From positions 1 to 64,000 of the forward strand of contig OZ017758.1 in the NCBI GenBank assembly GCA_963969365.1: a stretch of 64,000 nucleotides of DNA, given 5' to 3'. The notes beneath the pieces were generated by a model, which was not told the origin of the DNA, did no database searches, and worked only from the letters and a program-made list of their open reading frames with translations. Made by a program: the position numbers and the translations under genes. The stretch's first letter is position 1, and each line of letters opens with the position of its first letter. Origin of the DNA: Asterochloris sp. CNOR1 (taxonomy: Eukaryota > Chlorophyta > Trebouxiophyceae > Trebouxiales > Trebouxiaceae). This document shows positions 58,201-64,000 of this stretch, one piece after another.

Positions 58201-60487
58201 AGGCGCCGCCTGACGCGGTCAGGATAATGCGCCGCAGCCCATTTTCTGGCAGTCCCTGGATGCACTGGAAGATGGCCGAGTGCTCCGAATCTGCAAAACC
58301 CAAGAAAGGCAGGGCAGTTGCTGCTCTGAGGGAACAGGTTACACTGGCTCAGGGTCATGTTAAGGCTGCAGCATTGCCCACACCACTGTTGTTGTAGTCC
58401 CTCAATGCACTGGGAAATGGCCGAGTGCTCCAAATCTGATAACAAAAAAGGTGGCGCAGTGGCTGCTCTGAGGGGATGGGGTTAGGGTGCTCTACGCGAA
58501 CGGCTAGGACTGGCTCAGGTTCAAGGTTGCAACATGCGCCATTCTCGTTCTACGCGACAGTGCTTGCAAGGCGCAGTGGCTGCTCTAAGGTGACCGGTAG
58601 CACTGGCTCAGGGTGATGGCTCAAGGCTGCAGAATGTGCCTGTGGGCCATGCTGCATGCACCAACAATGTGGACCGTGTTGCATGCACAACAGTGTGTGC
58701 AAGCAGTTCTTGCAGGGCGGCGGCTCTGTCCCATATCCTCCCAGCCCTCTCCACAGGGCACCGTCTGGGCTGTGCTCACCTGCTGGCAGGATGTGCACGT
58801 CGTGGCGCTGTGCCAGGGGCAGCACGTAAGGGCCTCCAGCAATGAGGGTCTCCTTGTTGGCCAGGCAGATGTCCTTTCCAGCCTCGATGGCGGCACAGGT
58901 GGGCTGCAGTCCAGCACAGCCAACGATGCCTACAGGGGAACACAGGAAGAAATTGAAGAAGAAGAAAATAGGCACCTGGAGAGTCAGGCTGTCTTACAGG
59001 GCAATCCTGCTCACTTCTATTGACTGCAATCCTCTCTGGATGTGTTGGTGTACACTCTGTCAAGGAATGGTGGATGCCTGACTTCCTTGTAGGCGGAGCA
59101 CCACTGCTTATGACGTGCATATTGCCGCGAGGCTACCGTTTCAGATCCCGCCCAGCACATCGTGCCATATGCCACCATCGGCTCACCTGTGATGACTGCA
59201 TCCACCTCGGGGTGCCGTGCCACCTCGACTGCCCCCTCGTCCCCCACCAGGATCTCCGGCTGCTGGGGCACGTCCTTGATCAGCTCCTTCAGGTCCTTGA
59301 CCCGGCCGGCATCCTTGATGGCCACAAGCTTGGGCTGAAACTGCCTGATCTGCTCTGCCAGCAGGTCAATGTTGGACCCTGCAGAGATGGAACAGGCTGG
59401 CTACTGACATGCTGTGAAGTCAGCAGGTCGACGTCAGACCCTGCAACAATAGAGGGGGGCTACTGGAAGGTCGATGTTGGACCCTGCAGAGTTGAGTCAG
59501 CAGGTCAGTCTTGGACCTTGCAAAGATAGAGGGGTGGCTGCTGAAATGGTTGATGGTGGCCACTGCAGAGGTAAAGGGGGTGGCTACTGAGGAGTTGTGA
59601 AGGCAGCAGGCAAATGGTGGAGTTTGCAGAGATAAAGGGAGTGGCTAATTTAATGTTGATGGCAGACCCTGCAGAGATAGACTGATGAGGTGTGCAGTGA
59701 ACAAGCCAGCCTGCAGAGAAGGACCAGATTGCCACTGAATGTGTCTCGAGTCAGCAGGCCAAGGCTGAAGCCTGCAGAGGTGAACACTGAAGGCGTGCAA
59801 GATGGCAGGCCAATGCTGGAGGTGTGGCGAGATGCTGGTCACTGACTGGATCATGTCGCTGCTGTGGAGTGCCCCTGCCTGAAACTGAAACTCGGTCATG
59901 TTATGCTGGATTTGCTGGCGTGCATGCTTGATGTCAGTCTCATGACAGTGAGGCTTGCGTTTCCATGCATGTACAGCACTGATAGCATTGGCTCAGCTGT
60001 GGCTGTGTATATGGACGCTGAAGGTGACATGTCTGCAGGCCCTTGACCCTGCGTTTGCGCAGCAAGCACCGTGCAGCGCCAGGCACCCAGCAAGCCTTAC
60101 CTGCTGCAAGAGCGACCAGCTCAAACTGCTCTGGGTGCTCCTGAATAATCTCCAGACTCTGGGTGCCAATACTGCCAGTGGAGCCAAGCAATGAGAATTT
60201 CTGCAGAGCAGAAAGTTGTGGCCTGCTACATCATGCATTTAGGGTGAGAAGGTTCACCGCAGCAAGCTTCTATGAAGCAGCAGGGTCACCTTGGGCAGTT
60301 TGAGTTTGCTAGTGTCTTCTTTGATGATGGCGCGCCCAGGCCATGCAGGTGGAGGCCCCTGGGCAGCAGCTCTGACTGCTGATCTCCTCCTGTGACGTCT
60401 CAGAAGGCGATAAGAGCATCCACAGGAGTTCTGTGCTGAGTTCAGCGCCTGCATGCTTCCCTTGCATTGCTGTGCTGTCTGCTGCAT
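55279..60487 (-). CDS. DXR: 1-deoxy-D-xylulose 5-phosphate reductoisomerase, plastid
   Basis: Nine exons (60487-60290, 60200-60101, 59378-59187, 58929-58780, 58290-58163, 57690-57604, 56864-56748, 55961-55740, 55470-55279) give 461 aa in phase. DXR makes 2-C-methyl-D-erythritol 4-phosphate with NADPH, the committed step of the plastid MEP isoprenoid pathway. The Arg-rich N-terminus followed by [10 protein letters not shown] is the plant transit-peptide junction. Further marks: [16 protein letters not shown] (NADPH loop), [24 protein letters not shown] (metal and substrate), [10 protein letters not shown] (flexible loop), [34 protein letters not shown] and [20 protein letters not shown]. It is convergent with the kinase and divergent from the SET gene. 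Introns 2, 4 and 5 contain exon-edge echoes. Confidence 0.97.
58030..58720. repeat. DXR exon 5: echoes of both edges in both introns
   Basis: On the + strand, the lower edge CCACCTTGACATGCTGCAGC, then TTCTCGACTGGCCAGTCCCTG (58159 on), is echoed at about 58048-58110. The upper edge, GCACTGGAAGATGGCCGAGT followed by GCTCCGAATCTG (58262 on) and ~100 bp of intron, is echoed at about 58405-58520, and the intronic part once more at about 58565-58640 (CAGTGGCTGCTCT, CACTGGCTCAGGGT). The unit is about 135 bp. Confidence 0.9.
59379..59840. repeat. DXR intron 2: at least eight ~55-bp echoes of the exon 3 edge
   Basis: The genuine edge on the + strand, CAGGTCAATGTTGGACCCTG then CAGAGATGG (59362-59390), recurs in degraded form near 59423, 59467, 59500, 59550, 59608, 59655, 59706, 59752 and 59806. 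The copies keep a GGTC-ATG-TGGACCCTGCAGAG core and often GGGGTGGCTACTGA between units. In gene sense each copy offers a CTCTGCAG acceptor followed by GGTCCAAC-like exon start. Confidence 0.9.
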
Positions 60488-60727
60488 TGCTGCAGCCAGT
60501 CAGCAGCAGAACACACAAGAAAGCTGCTTGCTGCTCTCGAGAGCAAATTTGACCATCAGATCGGTCAAATCAGATTGCCCCGAAAGCTGCCTGCACACTT
60601 TGGGTCTGCTGACACCAACTGAGCAACAGGGTGATAGTGGATTTCTCCGCAAGGGGGGATTTGGCCATTGCGCCTACACTAGCAACGCAGGCATTTAGCC
60701 TCCGGTGCTCAGTCGGCAACAGAGGGC

Positions 60728-63681
60728 ATGACAGACATGCACCAAAGTGTGCAGCCCTTTGCACACCAACTACATGGCCTTCAGCGTCACCGGGTTGGTG
60801 GGAGCCAATACAGGGCTCCTCACAGGACATGCTGTACAGCCAGCACCGGCGTCAAGCGCAAGAGGGAGCATCAGCAAATCCAGCTGGCTCCCGCCGAAGC
60901 CGAGGAGTTCCTGACATGGGCCACAGAGGCTGGCGCCAAAGCTGACAAGCTGGAGCTTGCCATGTTTGATGGTGAGGCACTGAGAGCAGCTACACCATGT
61001 GGAGGCCCTTGCATCACACACCACGCCTCATGTTCTGCCAAGTTACATGCTGCCCAGCTGCCCTCTGCAGCCTCAGCTGTGCTCGATGTCCACTGCTGGC
61101 AGCCACGGAGGGTGAGGGCAGCAGCATGGCTGTGTGCCAGGGGCATGCAGCCACTCAAGCTGCTGTGAGCACTGAGCCACAACCAGAGTCTAAAGCCACA
61201 GCATAAAAGCAGCAGTGTTGACCTGCAGCCGAGCGCTGGGCAGCTGCTATGCAGGCCTGCGTGGCATGCGGGCACGCCAGAGCATCGCCAGTGGCGAGAC
61301 ACTGGTGTCCATCCCCCGACAGGCCGCCGTCCTGGTGACGCCCGGCATGGCGTGCCCAGCTCAGTTGGCCGGACAGCCGGTGGATGTCGCCTTCTGGAAG
61401 AGCAGCCCCTGGTGAGCCAGCAGGCTGTGGGGCTGCTGCAGACTGGTGCTGGTCCAGGCAAAGGCAGGGCTATCCAATCTACATTGTTTGAGTACCAGGT
61501 GGGATTGCAGCCATCATTCAGCTGGTGTGACATAGGCAGGAGCGACGATGTCAAGATCCACAGATTGCAGGTGCTGCGAGGCCTGGCATGGCAGGCCAGA
61601 GCGGGCAGCATGCATATCCAGCTTGCAAAGGGCCACAGGCCTCCTGTGGCTCACTTGCTGCCATTGTGCTGTGACGGTCACCTGGAGCACACTTGCTTGC
61701 CCACACCACTGGGTGATGATGGCCTCCTACAGCCACTTGCTGCCACTGCATGCCTGACATTGCCCTACAGCATCCTTGCTTACAGCAAAGAACAGGAATT
61801 GCACTTCATGAAGACTCAACTGATGACTGCTGATGTTTGCTTCTGCTTTGGATCCAACAAATCACGCTTTGGTCATGGCTTCTGATGGCGCTACTGGTGC
61901 TGCCAAAGGCTGCGTTGCTCTTCTGCAGCAATCTCGCATGCTCTGACCGCCCAAGACCGACCCCCATGTGGAAATGTTCAACATCAAAACTGCTCTCTGC
62001 TGCGTCCTGCAGGCATGTCAAGATGGCCCTGCTGCTGCTGGAGGAAAGGCGGCAAGGCCGTGACTCCCCGGTGTGGGGCTACGTGGAGCACCTGCCGCGG
62101 CACTTTGACACCCTGCTGCACTGGAGCGAGGCTGAGCTGCATGAGCTCTGCTACCCGGCCCTGCAGCAGTCGGTGAGTGCTCACACTGCCGTGCTCACCC
62201 ACCAGGTCCCTCTGTCGTGAGCTGCTGCACTCAAGGCTGTGGGAGAGTCTGGTCAGACTGGCAACAGTATATCTGGCAGGCAGACCTGTCAATTGCACCA
62301 GCAAGCAGTCTGTTGCGCTCTTTGAGGTATCCATGCAGCAGAGTGCCTGTGTGGGCCATGCTTTGAGGCGTGCTTGGGCCTGGAATGAGGTTCCTCACAC
62401 TGCATCTGCACGGTAACTTTCAGCTTGTTCACAGCTTGGCGGCCTCGATGCAGGTCACCGACCAGCGCAAGGCCTGGAACGGGTACTATCACGATTGGCA
62501 GGACGCCCACCCAGGCACACCAGTTGCGGAGTCAGACTTTGTGTGGGCGCTGGAGTGTGTGAGGAGTCGCGCATTCTCAGGCCCCTGGTCAGGTGCGCCC
62601 CTGCCCTCTGCAGCCTGTTGCAATTCAGCGCTGGGTTTGGTGTTTTGAGATTTATGAGCTGCCACTGTTGTTGGTGGTCGTCTGTCTCAAAATTGAGCTC
62701 TGGCACCAGCACGGCAGAGCACTGCAGGCTGCCACAATCCGGGCTACCTCCACGCACTTGGACCACTTGCAAATCCACTTGCAATGCACATTGCTCGATG
62801 ATTACTTTCATAACCGGCAGGCAGCTTCCAGAGAAGTTGGCTTGCGGTTTGGGCTGGCGGTCACAGAACAGCATCTGGCCCTGACCGGACTTTCACCTCC
62901 AATGTAGGATGCTCACTGGGTTCCTTGATGTTATGCAGGCAGCCCCCTGAGAGATCTGCTTCAGCTCTCCGCTCCAGCAGCAGTGGCTGCCCTGGTTGTA
63001 CCTGGACCTTTGCCTTCAATGCACAAGAAGTAGTGAACTCATCTATGTCCTGCAGGAAGCCCTCTAAGAGATCGGCTGCGGCTAGCTGCTCCTGCAGCAG
63101 TGGCAGGCCTGGTCTATACTCAGGTTGCCCACATCCCCATAGAGCAGATTCTGAATGGCGCCATCGCTGCCGTGCTCTTCAACATCATCTACGACTTGGT
63201 CCTCAGCAGCAAGCTGCGCTGGTATGCGCTGGCCTCAGTCATTGACTCCATCAACCACAGCTCCTTCAGCCAGGTCAGCCTGCCTGACAACCTGCAGGAA
63301 TGAAAGTCTGAGCTGGTCAGAAGCGTGCTGAGTCTGGCAGTCACATGTATGTTGGGCTCAGCCACATCATCGTGCAGGTGCGGCCCTGGATGTATTGAAC
63401 TTTGCGGCTGCTGCTGACGGGCCATCAAGGAATACAGGCATTCAGTCTCCATGTTCTGTATTCAATGGATGTCGTCCCGCTGGCGCCACAGCCTGAGGCA
63501 AACCCTGCTTGGCCAGCAAAGATCTGCCTCCCTTGTGGCAATGGCCTGCAAACAGTTGCTAATGTGCGGAGCGCAAGCGCTGGCCTTAATGACACCTGAC
63601 GGTGACATGCTGCAGAGCGAGGTGGCCTACGAGTACTTCCGCGACCGCTTCAGCGTGACATCCCAGCAGCCCTACTCACAG
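60728..63681 (+). CDS. SET-domain protein methyltransferase, Rubisco-LSMT type (partial)
   Basis: Exons 60728-60971, 61255-61411, 62013-62172, 62454-62592, 63056-63273 and 63616-63681 are in phase (328 codons) and the gene continues past the window. Order: LAPAEAEEFLTWATEAGAK, the SET start GLRGMRARQSIASGETLVSI, PW-HVKMALLLLEERRQG, WGYVEHLPRHFDTLLHWSE, SDFVWALECVRSRAFSGPWS, then VIDSINHSSFSQ (the SET NH motif) and SEVAYEYFRDRFSV. This is the plant Rubisco large-subunit/aldolase lysine methyltransferase and SETD3 pattern; the substrate cannot be told. The last exon ends CAG|GCAAGA, so the next intron would be GC-AG. An N-terminal transit peptide is possible (MTDMHQSVQPFAHQLHGLQR) but unclear. 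It is divergent from DXR, 240 bp apart. Confidence 0.85.
62930..63060. repeat. In-frame echo of SET exon 5
   Basis: 62941-62995 copies the start of exon 5 (63056 on) about 118 bp upstream: GGCAGCCCCCTGAGAGATCT, then CCAGCAGCAGTGGC. It is translatable in the same phase (GSPLRDLLQLSAPAAVAALV against GSPLRDRLRLAAPAAVAGLV), with its own CAG acceptor at 62939. Confidence 0.8.
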
Positions 63682-64000
63682 GCAAGACTAGATGGCATGT
63701 GATGGCATGTGCCAGGAGGGAAGGCCATAAATGCATCACTGGCTGACCTTGGGCAGCCCTACATGCTGCTGATGACCTCCTGTACGGCTTTGATCTCGGC
63801 ACAGCAGGTTGTGGCTGCAGTTGCCTGCGCCAAGGTCTATACAGCCAAACCTAGAAGTGCTGCAGTGCGGGCGCTGCATTGACAGGCATCTTCATGTGCC
63901 AGGAGGGCAGGGGGTGCATCCCGGGGAGGTCCTGCGCAGGCCAGCACAACCCTGCAGATCTGACATGCTGCTGCACTGCAGCAGCTTTTGCTTTCCATCC
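63682..64000. other. Intron of the SET gene to window end
   Basis: No further exon matching a SET C-terminus is seen; the gene must continue beyond 64000. The GC donor at 63682 is followed by T/C-rich stretches with several CTGCAG words, none leading into a SET-like frame. Confidence 0.5.

Overview
This is a chromosome end from a nuclear genome of a green alga. The first ~540 bases are plant/green-algal-type telomere (CCCTAAA on the + strand). The coding genes are dense with short spliceosomal introns, typically GTGAG/GTAAG donors and CTGCAG acceptors. The product set includes a plastid MEP-pathway enzyme, mitochondrial formate dehydrogenase and a Rubisco-methyltransferase-like SET protein. 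A chlorophyte is well supported; Trebouxiophyceae is my best guess from style only. Several gene models close with every splice phase consistent, which is the main internal check: FDH 396 aa, UBC12 182 aa, P2 113 aa, ADIP-like 606 aa, DXR 461 aa, P-loop ATPase 573 aa.

Layout. 1-541: telomere. 541-30 kb: subtelomere with poorly recognisable or mobile-type genes. These are a minus-strand chromodomain C-terminus (1865-2753) with further minus-strand exons to 7.5 kb; a minus-strand Gln/Ala-rich unknown gene (8074-11354); a decayed fragment of an ATPase gene (11.67-12.1 kb) beside the intact ATPase gene (12518-15013); divergent from that, a broken Ndc10/Crypton-like tyrosine-recombinase gene (15159-18380); an HUH-endonuclease-like ORF (19147-20163) beside a perfect 76-bp palindrome; tandem repeats (20.9-22.9 kb); a zinc-finger gene with an apparent frameshift; a frameshifted ankyrin-type gene; another ~60-bp palindrome (24.64-24.70 kb); and a long unknown minus-strand gene (26.56-30.2 kb).

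30.4-64 kb is ordinary chromosomal gene space: FDH (+), UBC12 (+), ELP6 (+), ribosomal P2 (-), ADIP/SSX2IP-like coiled coil (+), a TKL kinase ending in a CaaX-like box (+), DXR (-) and a SET-domain methyltransferase (+, running off the window). The genes serve unrelated housekeeping roles (formate oxidation, neddylation, tRNA wobble modification, translation, centrosome/basal body, signalling, isoprenoids, protein methylation). I see no cluster logic beyond shared divergent promoters.

The most unusual signal is in the introns. In at least seven genes, the intron next to an exon carries degenerate tandem copies of that exon's own edge together with its splice site ('exon-edge echoes'), with periods of roughly 50-150 bp. 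DXR intron 2 has at least eight. I know of no named feature class for this. The second point of interest is the HUH ORF plus perfect palindrome, a candidate Replitron-like element.
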